Of a DNA stretch of 64,000 nucleotides, positions 15,276 through 22,692 are shown one piece after another. The translations under genes and the position numbers were made by a program. The DNA lies in NCBI RefSeq assembly GCF_000738675.1, contig NZ_JPUX01000001.1, positions 2,604,001 to 2,668,000 of the forward strand, given 5' to 3'. The first letter of the stretch is position 1. Each line of letters starts with the position of its first letter. Below the pieces are notes generated by a model. The model saw only the letters and a list, made by a program, of their open reading frames with translations, had not been told where the DNA came from and searched no databases. Source of the stretch: Serratia nematodiphila DZ0503SBS1. Lineage in GTDB: Bacteria; Pseudomonadota; Gammaproteobacteria; Enterobacterales; Enterobacteriaceae.

Positions 15276-16436
15276 ATGCCAGTAGGCACTCTCACCCTAA
15301 CGAGTAATTCCATAATAGTAAAAGGTACCGGAACGGCCTTTAATACCGAATTAAAATCCGGTGATTTCATCGTGAGCGTGGTCGGCGGCGTCACCTATAC
15401 GCTGCCGGTGAAAGCCGTTGACAACGCCACACAGGCCACGCTGATTAAAGCCTATGATGGCCCAACGCAGGCGGGCGCAGCATGGTATGCCGTTCCGCGC
15501 GACGCGATGAACGCCATCACCGCCCAGTTGGCTGCCGAGACGGCCAAAGCCCTGCGTGGGCTGAACCTCGATAAAGAGAACTGGCAGCAGGTCTTCAGCA
15601 ATACCGGAAATATTACCGTTAAGTTGCCGGATGGCAGCACCTATGGCGGTCCGGCTTGGAATAATATTACAGCTTCACTCAATAATAAGTTAGACAAGAC
15701 GATTAGCGCTGCCCAGGAAATTAAAGGTTCACTGTCTTTACAGGGTTCTTTGGTGACAGGGCAAACGGCAAACCTTGACGTGGGGGGATATTCACGTTTC
15801 CGTAAGTCAACGACATTTGATGATACCATGATGGGGCGAAATGGCATTCATTTAAACTCTGGTGATACGGGGTCGTCTAATGTTCGTGCTGAAAAGACGT
15901 TTACCAGATCTACCGGAACTGTAGATGGCCCGACATTACTATCGGTCATGACAACAGCAGGTGGCGTTGTCACTGCCATGCAAATGTTTTGTCGTCGCGA
16001 AATTGGCGTAACTGATTATGGTGCGATTTCATTTAAGGATTACGCCAATGTCTGGCATGAGGTGCGTCTACAGAATAATGGAGACTTTAATAATTTAACC
16101 GGAAATTGGGTGACCGGCTCAGACCTTAGAATTAAAACGGAAGTAAAAGAAATTGAAGACCCTATAACACTCATTCGCGGTTTAAAACTCTACACCGGCA
16201 AGCGTGATGGCAAGCCATTTATCGGTGGTATCGCACAAGAAATTGAAAAGAAACTTCCCCAGGTTGTTGCTGAAGGTGGTTCTTTAGAATTGCAAAACGG
16301 CGAAACTGTTACTCGGGTAAAATCCGTCGATTATTCAACGCTGGGATATGTGGCCCTGGCCGCATTGAATCAGGCTCTGGATAGAATCGATCGCCAGGAT
16401 GAATTAATCAAAGAACTCATGGAGAAAGTGCAATGA
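15276..16436 (+). CDS. Tail fibre with C-terminal peptidase S74 intramolecular chaperone
   Basis: Fibre of 386 residues. The N-terminal ~85 residues form a beta-rich attachment domain, the middle is variable and AT-rich, and the C-terminal ~105 residues form an S74 chaperone that trimerises the fibre and then cuts itself off. The dyad is visible as S282 and K287 in GSDLRIKTEVKEI (spacing 5, as in endosialidases). It is followed by IGGIAQEIEKKLPQVV, DYSTLGYVALAALNQAL and a terminal coiled coil. Cleavage would fall just before S282. It starts after TAGGAGG and overlaps the next fibre by ATGA. Confidence 0.9.
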   Translation: MPVGTLTLTSNSIIVKGTGTAFNTELKSGDFIVSVVGGVTYTLPVKAVDNATQATLIKAYDGPTQAGAAWYAVPRDAMNAITAQLAAETAKALRGLNLDKENWQQVFSNTGNITVKLPDGSTYGGPAWNNITASLNNKLDKTISAAQEIKGSLSLQGSLVTGQTANLDVGGYSRFRKSTTFDDTMMGRNGIHLNSGDTGSSNVRAEKTFTRSTGTVDGPTLLSVMTTAGGVVTAMQMFCRREIGVTDYGAISFKDYANVWHEVRLQNNGDFNNLTGNWVTGSDLRIKTEVKEIEDPITLIRGLKLYTGKRDGKPFIGGIAQEIEKKLPQVVAEGGSLELQNGETVTRVKSVDYSTLGYVALAALNQALDRIDRQDELIKELMEKVQ

Positions 16437-17935
16437 CATTAATCAGCGGCGTATTAAAAGGCCCTTACGGCGATCCTCGTTCCGGCGTAACCATTACCCT
16501 GCGCGCAGTCAGGACCTCGTCAACGGTATTGAGCTTGGCTAAATCACAATCAGTGACGGATGATAGCGGTAAATATTCCCTACCCGTGGAGGCGGGCGCT
16601 TACGAGGTCATTATCTCTGTGTATGGTGCGCAGCCGGAGCGAGTGGGGGCTATCGAAGTTTATAACGATTCCTTGCCTGGCACGCTCAATGATTTCCTAG
16701 GCCGGCCAGGGGAAAGCGATATCACGCCGGAGATTGTGCAAACCGTCGATCGCTTGCGTGCCGAGGCGGCTTTGTCTGCCGACAAATCAGCAGCATCAGC
16801 AGCGGCGGCAAAAGTCAGTGAGCAGAATGCAGCCGAAAATAGCAAAGTCGTTACCGCCGCTGGTTTTGCTTCTGGTCCTGTTCATACAGCTGATATTTTT
16901 TCTTCGAATAATCAGTCAAGTATTCGTCGCTATACCATCGCGACCGCCAACAGGCCTGGCGGGGCAACTGGCGGCGTATTGGTTTTACCCGTTGATGGTG
17001 GGCCGTCGAGTGCGTATTTTGCAACATCGGTTGAACGGAAAGCTTGGGTCGGTAGTTCAACCCCCGCAGCCGCTTCAACCATTTCTTGGTCTCGATTATT
17101 CAGCACGACAGATCTCCCAGGGGTGGCCGACATTTCAGACTTGAAATATTGGGGATTAACAAAAGGCGTGTCAGCAGCTTCCAAAGGAAACTTCAATGCG
17201 CAAATGCAAAGCCGCCGGGGGTATGCGGCTACCGATCCGATCGGTAATCCATTCAAAGATACCGGGACTTATTTCCTCGATACGCGCTCATGGGCAGTGA
17301 CGCAAGCGGGAACCGACGACAGCTATCGAACGGTGCAAACCTGTTACGGCTATGGCGTGAGTGCTGCGCAAACGGGGAAAATTGCCGTGCGCAGCTGGAA
17401 TGGCACCGCGTTTACCCCCTGGGTTTGGATGTGGTCGGAAGCCAACACCACGGTTGACGGCAACGGTTTTATCAAGAAAGCCTCGCCGATCGCCAGATTG
17501 TCCGCTGCGCCTGAGCATATGCAGGCTGACTATCTGGAAGGCGGCTTTGCGCTGGCCGGTTGCGCGGCGGTTAATGGTGAGGCGGACGGGGTGAGCGCAG
17601 AGCGAATCTCCGTCGGCGTTTATCAGTTGAATGGCTCACTGGGGTTGGCAAAGGAGGGCTGGACCATTGAGGTGCCGCAGGATGTCAATGGTAACCGCCT
17701 GTGCTTTGTGGAAACCGCTACCGATAGCGACGGTGGCATCACGGTGAAAATCAGCAAACGCCGTTTTGACATCGATACCGCAACGGTCGTGGCCGGCGAA
17801 GCGATGGATATCCCTGAAGGGCGCTGGATCGATCTGCGCCTCGCCATGCCGGCGCGCGAAAGGGTGGAAGTGCTGCCGCCGGAGGCGCTGGTATCAAACG
17901 ATGACACGTCATCGGAAACCAACGCGGTTTCATAA
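16433..17935 (+). CDS. Second tail fibre, Stf-type N-terminus with pyocin-knob-like region
   Basis: Fibre of 500 residues. The N-terminal ~95 residues (ISGVLKGPYGDPRSGVTITL) are the lambda Stf-type prophage tail-fibre N-terminal domain. An Ala/Ser/Lys coiled coil follows (ALSADKSAASAAAAKVSEQN). The section around residues 270-335 (FLDTRSWAVTQAG...TGKIAVRSWNGTAFTPW) resembles the knob domain of pyocin and phage fibres. The C-terminus is beta-rich. It differs in architecture from the preceding S74 fibre, so two receptor-binding proteins are carried besides J. Confidence 0.85.
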   Translation: MTLISGVLKGPYGDPRSGVTITLRAVRTSSTVLSLAKSQSVTDDSGKYSLPVEAGAYEVIISVYGAQPERVGAIEVYNDSLPGTLNDFLGRPGESDITPEIVQTVDRLRAEAALSADKSAASAAAAKVSEQNAAENSKVVTAAGFASGPVHTADIFSSNNQSSIRRYTIATANRPGGATGGVLVLPVDGGPSSAYFATSVERKAWVGSSTPAAASTISWSRLFSTTDLPGVADISDLKYWGLTKGVSAASKGNFNAQMQSRRGYAATDPIGNPFKDTGTYFLDTRSWAVTQAGTDDSYRTVQTCYGYGVSAAQTGKIAVRSWNGTAFTPWVWMWSEANTTVDGNGFIKKASPIARLSAAPEHMQADYLEGGFALAGCAAVNGEADGVSAERISVGVYQLNGSLGLAKEGWTIEVPQDVNGNRLCFVETATDSDGGITVKISKRRFDIDTATVVAGEAMDIPEGRWIDLRLAMPARERVEVLPPEALVSNDDTSSETNAVS

Positions 17936-18076
17936 ATAAAGTGGATGCCAGGTAAAATGCCGGTGCAGTAGGTTATTGGCCGTCTAATGCATCGGCGCCG
18001 GCATTATCACCGAGAGGCTCGGGCAAACACGCGGCCCGTTCCGCCTGGCAAGGTTCCCGCTGGGGGTTACTGCTCG

Positions 18077-18319
18077 TCAAATATCAGTGACCAGCCACTG
18101 ATCCGCTTCTTCGAACATCTCTTCCAACATTCGGTTCAGCTTCTCACGATCGCTTTTGCTGGCGTCGGAGTTCAGGCCGTTGGCCTGCATCGGTTTCACG
18201 CGCACGTCAGCTTCCGGGAACAGCGCATGCACGCGTTTTTCCAGCTCGTTGCGAATAATCTCGGCGGCGTTGGGCAGCCCAGCGACGTTGCGTTTGTCGT
18301 ACACCAATTCTACAAACAT
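18077..18319 (-). CDS. DinI-like SOS protein (phage type)
   Basis: DinI family, 80 residues, of the phage-borne subtype (MFVELVYDKRNVAGLP...VRVKPMQANGL...EEMFEEADQWL), distinct from chromosomal DinI. DinI proteins bind and modulate RecA filaments. It lies convergent to the fibre genes at the right edge of the locus. A near-consensus LexA box sits 15 bases before its start, so expression follows DNA damage. Because the local CI-like repressor looks uncleavable, this gene is a candidate link between SOS and tailocin induction. Confidence 0.88.
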   Translation of the reverse strand: MFVELVYDKRNVAGLPNAAEIIRNELEKRVHALFPEADVRVKPMQANGLNSDASKSDREKLNRMLEEMFEEADQWLVTDI

Positions 18320-18333
18320 GACTCACCTGTAAA

Positions 18334-18353
18334 TACTGATTTAATGTACAGTA
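18334..18353 (-). promoter_or_regulatory. LexA box of the DinI-like gene
   Basis: TACTGATTTAATGTACAGTA on the + strand: TACTG-N10-CAGTA, symmetric, one deviation from CTGT-N8-ACAG, with flanking TA on both sides. Immediately upstream of the start. Confidence 0.82.
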
Positions 18354-18410
18354 TTCTGGCCTGAGGAAGGCCGGTTGGCAAGAGGGGGCGCGGAATTTTG
18401 CATGATGCGT

Positions 18411-19010
18411 TCATTCGTGCGCGGCGTGCGGTAACCCCTGCAACTGAATCACTAATTCCGCCAGGCTGGCGGCTTGCATTTTCTCCATCACTTTCGCCCG
18501 GTGAACCTCTACGGTGCGCAGGGCGATATTCAACCGCTCCGCCATTTCCCTGTTCATCATGCCTCGTACCACCAGCTGCGCGATGTCGCGTTCTTTCGGC
18601 GTGAGCGTGCGGTAGCGGCCGCAAGTTTCATGGCGTCGCCAGGCTTTGGCCGAGACCTGCCGCGCCCGTTCGAGGGCGGCGATCAGCGGTTCAGCGGCGA
18701 TCGGTTTTTGCAGGAAGTCCACCGCGCCGTACTTCATCTGCTCCACCGCCATCGGCACGTCGCCATGGCCGGACAGGAACACCACCGCCAGCGTGCTGCC
18801 GAGGCGGCGCAGCTCAGCGTAGGCCTGGTGCCCATCGAGTTTCGGCATCCGCATGTCCAGCAAGACGATCCCGGTCTGAAACAGATCGGCCTGCGCCAAA
18901 AAGTCGGTGCTGTCATTCCAGCATTGCACGTCGTGGCCGAGGCTGGTCAGCAAAAAACGGCAGGCGTCGGTAACGGCGACGTCATCATCCACCAGATGAA
19001 TTAGCGACAT
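18411..19010 (-). CDS. ttrR: TtrR, tetrathionate response regulator
   Basis: Response regulator of 199 residues (FixJ/NarL class). Receiver domain: acidic pocket D8-D10, phospho-acceptor D52 in LLDMRMPKLDG, K102 in FLQKPI. The LuxR-type HTH is in the last 65 residues (LTPKERDIAQLVVRG...RTVEVHRAKVMEKM). The ATG at 19010 lies inside the 3' end of ttrS, 26 bases of overlap, so translation is coupled. It should activate the divergent ttrBCA operon. Confidence 0.93.
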   Translation of the reverse strand: MSLIHLVDDDVAVTDACRFLLTSLGHDVQCWNDSTDFLAQADLFQTGIVLLDMRMPKLDGHQAYAELRRLGSTLAVVFLSGHGDVPMAVEQMKYGAVDFLQKPIAAEPLIAALERARQVSAKAWRRHETCGRYRTLTPKERDIAQLVVRGMMNREMAERLNIALRTVEVHRAKVMEKMQAASLAELVIQLQGLPHAAHE

Positions 19011-20745
19011 GGTTTTCCTCATCGTTAAATATGAAATGCAGGGTGACGCATAGCCCATTGCGGCTGTCGGGGGCGGGGCCGTTAGCCAGTTGGATCTCGC
19101 CGCCGCCATAGCGGGCCAGGCGGCGGCAAATGGCCAACCCCAGCCCCATGCCGCCGGCCTTGGTGGTGTTGAAGGGGCGGAAAGCCTGCTCCAGCCCGGC
19201 CGCGCTCATCCCGCCCGCGTTGTCCTGCAAATGTACATCGAGCGCCCGTTCGTGCTCGTCGGCGGAAAGCCAGACGGCGTTGGCGCCGGCCTGCGCCGCA
19301 TTCAGCAGCAGGTTCGCCAGCAGCTGTTCCAGCAGCGCCGGCGGCAGGGTTAGCCTCAGCGAAGGCGCCACGTTGTTGAACAGTTTCAGGTCGGGGTAGC
19401 GCTGCGTCAGGCGCAGCAGTGCCCACACCCGCTCGGCGGTTTCGTTCACCGCGATGGGGCGCCAGCTCGCCTTGTCTACCGTCTCGGTGGGGGGCTGCAC
19501 CCACTGGCGCAGGTTATGAATCGTCTCGCCGCCGCGCTGCGCCTGCCGATCAATATTTTCCAGCGGCGTCAGCAGCGGGTGCCCGGCGTCCGTTTTGCGC
19601 AGTTGGATCAGGCACCCTTGCGCATAGTGGCGAATGGCTGCCAGCGGCTGGTTGAGCTCATGCGCAAAGCCGGAGGCCATCTCTCCCAGCACGTTCAACT
19701 GCCTGGCGTTCTCCAGCGCCTGCTCCTGACGGCGCAGTTGTTCTCCGGCATGGAGCAGCTGTCGCCCACGCCGGCGCACCAGCAGCGCGATCCAGATATG
19801 GTTGACGATCAACAGCGCCAGCACCGCCAGCGACAGGCTGACGGCCGTCTGATGCTGGATCAGCCAGCTCTTGATATCCAGCCACAGGCGCCGCTGTTCC
19901 GGGTGCTGATTGACGGCGCGCAGCAGCGCTTCCACCGCGCTGGTCGAGGCCGGTGCGCCCCACTGAAAGGGAGACTGCGGCGGTGCGGTCAGCAAGGCTC
20001 TTGCCACCGCATCCACCAGTGAGTTATCCAGACCGGGCAGGGCGGCGAACGACCAGTTGGGATAAAGCGGCGTGCTGGTGACGCAGGGAACCGATGTGGG
20101 CCGTTGCAACAGCGGGCGAAAATCCGACGGGTTGATCAAGCCTTCCCGACCCATTTTCTCCAGCAGACAGACGGGAACGATAGCGGCCTGAATGGCGCGC
20201 TCGCGCAACAGATAGAGCAGGGCGTCGGCAGGGAAACCGGTAAAGCGCAGGTGAAAATCGCGCTCGGGCCGCATACCGGCATCGCTGAGCGCCTTATAGC
20301 CGGTCAGATAGCCGCCGAAGGCCTGCGGATCGATGGCGCCCACCGTTTTGCCCATCAGCGCCTGCGGCGTCGTTATGCCGCTGTCGCGCCGCACCAAAAT
20401 CACGCTGCCGATGATGTTGCCCGTTGCCCGATCGCCGTTGGCGGCGCGCAACGACGCCAGCCAGCGCAGATGATAGTGGCTGTTCAACTGCACGAACTGC
20501 GCCGGATTAGTGACCACGAACTGCACGCTGCCCCGATTGACCGCTTCGCGCATCTGCGCCAGATCGAGCGGCTGCAGGCGGAAGCGCTCACCGCCGACGC
20601 TGCCGTTGAGCCTGTCGATCAGCGGCTGCCAGTCACGCGCGGTCGCCGCATCGCCGCGCATCGCCAGCACGCCGACCGACCACTCGCCCGCCTGTGCTGC
20701 CATCCCCCAGCCGAGACTGAGCAGCAGTAATAACACGACCCTCAC
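18985..20745 (-). CDS. ttrS: TtrS, tetrathionate sensor kinase
   Basis: Inner-membrane histidine kinase of 586 residues. A signal peptide (1-19) is followed by a periplasmic PhnD-like substrate-binding domain to about 295, a membrane helix at about 301-323, and a HisKA domain with H362 in GFAHELNQPLAAIRHYAQG. The ATPase domain has the N-box NLLLNAAQAGAN and G boxes DNAGG and GGMGLGLAIC. The GTG start is supported by AGGAGGGG. It is divergent from ttrBCA and co-transcribed with ttrR. Confidence 0.92.
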   Translation of the reverse strand: MRVVLLLLLSLGWGMAAQAGEWSVGVLAMRGDAATARDWQPLIDRLNGSVGGERFRLQPLDLAQMREAVNRGSVQFVVTNPAQFVQLNSHYHLRWLASLRAANGDRATGNIIGSVILVRRDSGITTPQALMGKTVGAIDPQAFGGYLTGYKALSDAGMRPERDFHLRFTGFPADALLYLLRERAIQAAIVPVCLLEKMGREGLINPSDFRPLLQRPTSVPCVTSTPLYPNWSFAALPGLDNSLVDAVARALLTAPPQSPFQWGAPASTSAVEALLRAVNQHPEQRRLWLDIKSWLIQHQTAVSLSLAVLALLIVNHIWIALLVRRRGRQLLHAGEQLRRQEQALENARQLNVLGEMASGFAHELNQPLAAIRHYAQGCLIQLRKTDAGHPLLTPLENIDRQAQRGGETIHNLRQWVQPPTETVDKASWRPIAVNETAERVWALLRLTQRYPDLKLFNNVAPSLRLTLPPALLEQLLANLLLNAAQAGANAVWLSADEHERALDVHLQDNAGGMSAAGLEQAFRPFNTTKAGGMGLGLAICRRLARYGGGEIQLANGPAPDSRNGLCVTLHFIFNDEENHVANSSGG

Positions 20746-20779
20746 GGCCCCTCCTGATGGGTAATCTGCCTGCCGTCAC

Positions 20780-20793
20780 TTGTTTTAGATCAA
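20780..20793 (+). promoter_or_regulatory. FNR-like site in the ttr intergenic region
   Basis: TTGTTTTAGATCAA matches TTGAT-N4-ATCAA at 9 of 10 positions. Salmonella ttrBCA requires Fnr, which fits. Confidence 0.65.
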
Positions 20794-20807
20794 CGTTAGG
20801 TCCGGTA

Positions 20808-20821
20808 TGTGGTTAACCACA
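20808..20821 (+). promoter_or_regulatory. 14-bp palindrome, candidate TtrR operator
   Basis: Perfect palindrome TGTGGTTAACCACA, 28 bases centre to centre downstream of the FNR-like site and upstream of ttrB. The factor is a guess; TtrR is the obvious candidate. Confidence 0.45.
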
Positions 20822-20932
20822 ATAGAGCTGAGCCCAATGTCATTTTTACACTGTAAATCATCGACATTGTTTATTCATCTAACGGGCATCAATAGCGTGA
20901 TCGGGGTGATGCCCAGGACGTGGGAGAGGCGC

Positions 20933-21670
20933 ATGGATTTCGGTAAACGGCAGTTTTTACAGCGGCTGGGCGTGTTGACGGCGGGGGCTTCGCTGATCTC
21001 CGTGGCGGAGGCCGGGCTGACGTTAGCACCGACGCGGCGCGAGGGGGATGCGAGCCGCCGTTACGCGATGCTGATCGACCTGCGGCGCTGCGTAGGGTGC
21101 CAGGCTTGTACCGTGAGCTGCGCCATTGAAAACCAGACGCCGCACGGGGAGTTTCGCACCACGGTAAACCAGTATCAGGTCAGCCTCGAAGGCGAAGCCG
21201 CTGCGACCAACGTGCTGTTGCCCAGGCTGTGCAATCACTGCGACAACCCGCCCTGCGTGCCGGTATGTCCGGTACAGGCCACCTTCCAGCGCGAGGACGG
21301 GATCGTGGTGGTCGACAACAAACGCTGCGTGGGTTGCGCCTATTGCGTACAGGCCTGTCCGTACGATGCCCGTTTTATCAATCACACCACCCAAACGGCG
21401 GACAAATGCACCTTTTGCGTGCACCGGCTGGAGGCGGGATTGTTGCCGGCATGCGTGGAGTCGTGCGTGGGAGGGGCGCGGATCATCGGCGATATGCGCG
21501 ATCCGCACAGCATGTTGAGCAAGCTGCTGCGGCGCCACGAGGCCGAGATAAAAGTCCTCAAGCCGGAGAACCAAACCGCGCCCCACGTGTTCTATCTGGG
21601 GCTGGATGATGCCTTCGTCACGCCGCTGCCGGGGCGGGCGCAGGTCGCCTTATGGGGAGAAAGACGATGA
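20933..21670 (+). CDS. ttrB: TtrB, tetrathionate reductase iron-sulfur subunit
   Basis: Electron-transfer subunit of 245 residues with four [4Fe-4S] clusters. Cys blocks are CVGCQACTVSC, CNHCDNPPCVPVC, CVGCAYCVQAC and CTFC...CVESC. The ATG at 20933 follows GGGAGAGG. The Tat signal begins DFGKRQFLQRLG: the usual Arg-Arg pair is Lys-Arg, as described for Salmonella TtrB. It carries electrons from the membrane quinol oxidase TtrC to TtrA. First gene of ttrBCA; its stop overlaps ttrC by ATGA. Confidence 0.95.
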   Translation: MDFGKRQFLQRLGVLTAGASLISVAEAGLTLAPTRREGDASRRYAMLIDLRRCVGCQACTVSCAIENQTPHGEFRTTVNQYQVSLEGEAAATNVLLPRLCNHCDNPPCVPVCPVQATFQREDGIVVVDNKRCVGCAYCVQACPYDARFINHTTQTADKCTFCVHRLEAGLLPACVESCVGGARIIGDMRDPHSMLSKLLRRHEAEIKVLKPENQTAPHVFYLGLDDAFVTPLPGRAQVALWGERR

Positions 21671-22692
21671 GCCGCCAACTGATGATCGCAGAAGTGCTGA
21701 GCCAGCCGCAGGCGGTGAGCTGGCTGCCGTGGGCCGTACAATATTTCTTCTTTATCGGCATCGCCGCCTGCGCCGCGCTGCTGGCCTGCGTGTGGCGCTG
21801 GCGCGGTGGAGATAACGCCGCGCATCTGGAGCGCATGGCGCTGTTTATCGGGCTGACGTGCGCCATTACCGCGCCGCTGGCGTTGACCGCCGACCTGCAT
21901 CAAACCGCCCGTTTCTGGCATTTCTACGCCTACCCGACGCCCTGGTCGTGGATGCCGTGGGGCGCGCTGTTCTTGCCGCTGTTTACCCTGCTGATCGGCC
22001 TGTGGTTTATCGCGATTGAATTTACGCGGCTGACGGGCAGACCGGTTGCGCTGTTGCGTGGGATAGCGCCCGCCTGCGCGCTGGTGGCTATCGGCCTGCT
22101 GTTGTACACCGGGCGAGAGGTTTCCATCGTGCGCGCCCGCCCAATTTGGTTCAGCTACGGGTTTCCGATCGTGATGTTCCTCAGCGCGCTGCAGGCGCTC
22201 TTGGCTTTGCTGCTGCTGGCGATGCGCGAACGGCCCGGTCTGCAGGCGCCGCTGGCGCGCGGGATGCTGCTGACGTTACTGCTGCTCGGCGGGGCGATCC
22301 TGCTGTGGGTATGCGGCGATACGTTATCCGGCGCGGCGGTACGCCACTGGCTGCAGACGCAGGCGATGGCGCGCCGGTATGCCGCAGGATGGATTGCGCT
22401 GTGGGGGCTGACGCTGGCGTGCGCCGCCTGGGCCGGCTATCGGCGCTTGCCGCGCGGCGGCGCGCCGCTGCTGGTGGCCGGCGCACTAGGGCTGAGCTGG
22501 CTGATGCGCTGGACGCTGTTGATCGAGGTACAAACCATCCCGAAATACAGCGCGTCTAACTCCTCTTATAGCCTGCCGCTCGGCACTGACGGTTTGCTGG
22601 CGATCGTCGGCACCTTCGGCTTGTGGCTGGCGTTAATGATCATGGTGCGTGAAGCACAGGCGTTTTTACTGCGGAGAAAACAACATGGCTAA
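21667..22692 (+). CDS. ttrC: TtrC, tetrathionate reductase membrane subunit (NrfD-like)
   Basis: Membrane anchor and quinol oxidase of 341 residues with about nine hydrophobic segments, of the NrfD/PsrC family. It passes electrons from menaquinol to TtrB. The ATG at 21667 is coupled to the ttrB stop; its own stop lies 8 bases inside ttrA. The TADLHQTARFWHFY stretch matches the conserved quinone-site region of this family. Confidence 0.92.
   Translation: MSRQLMIAEVLSQPQAVSWLPWAVQYFFFIGIAACAALLACVWRWRGGDNAAHLERMALFIGLTCAITAPLALTADLHQTARFWHFYAYPTPWSWMPWGALFLPLFTLLIGLWFIAIEFTRLTGRPVALLRGIAPACALVAIGLLLYTGREVSIVRARPIWFSYGFPIVMFLSALQALLALLLLAMRERPGLQAPLARGMLLTLLLLGGAILLWVCGDTLSGAAVRHWLQTQAMARRYAAGWIALWGLTLACAAWAGYRRLPRGGAPLLVAGALGLSWLMRWTLLIEVQTIPKYSASNSSYSLPLGTDGLLAIVGTFGLWLALMIMVREAQAFLLRRKQHG

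Larger units (their letters stand above)
1590..18319. mobile_element. F-type (flexible lambda-like) tailocin locus
   Basis: About 16.7 kb of phage-type genes. From the left: CI-like repressor, antiterminator Q, terminator array, holin, endolysin, two tail-completion proteins, tail tube, frameshifted chaperones G/GT, tape measure, tips M, L, K, I, J, two side fibres, and a DinI-like gene. Nothing for integration, replication, packaging or capsid is present, while every tail gene looks intact. That is the pattern of a domesticated phage-tail bacteriocin (compare F-type pyocins) rather than a decayed prophage, where tail genes would also be broken. Bacteriocin activity is inferred. Confidence 0.8.

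Noticed and set aside
17956..18005. Terminator after the last fibre gene
   Set aside because: AATGCCGGTGC and GCGCCGGCATT can pair, but the loop is 28 bases and there is no T tract; not strong enough to call.
1590..18319. Ordinary or decayed prophage
   Set aside because: All tail and lysis genes look intact, yet every head, packaging, replication and integration gene is absent. Random decay would not be so selective.
18985..19109. Longer ttrR start at 19109
   Set aside because: The extra residues are not receiver-like; MSLIHLVDDD at 19010 begins the domain properly.
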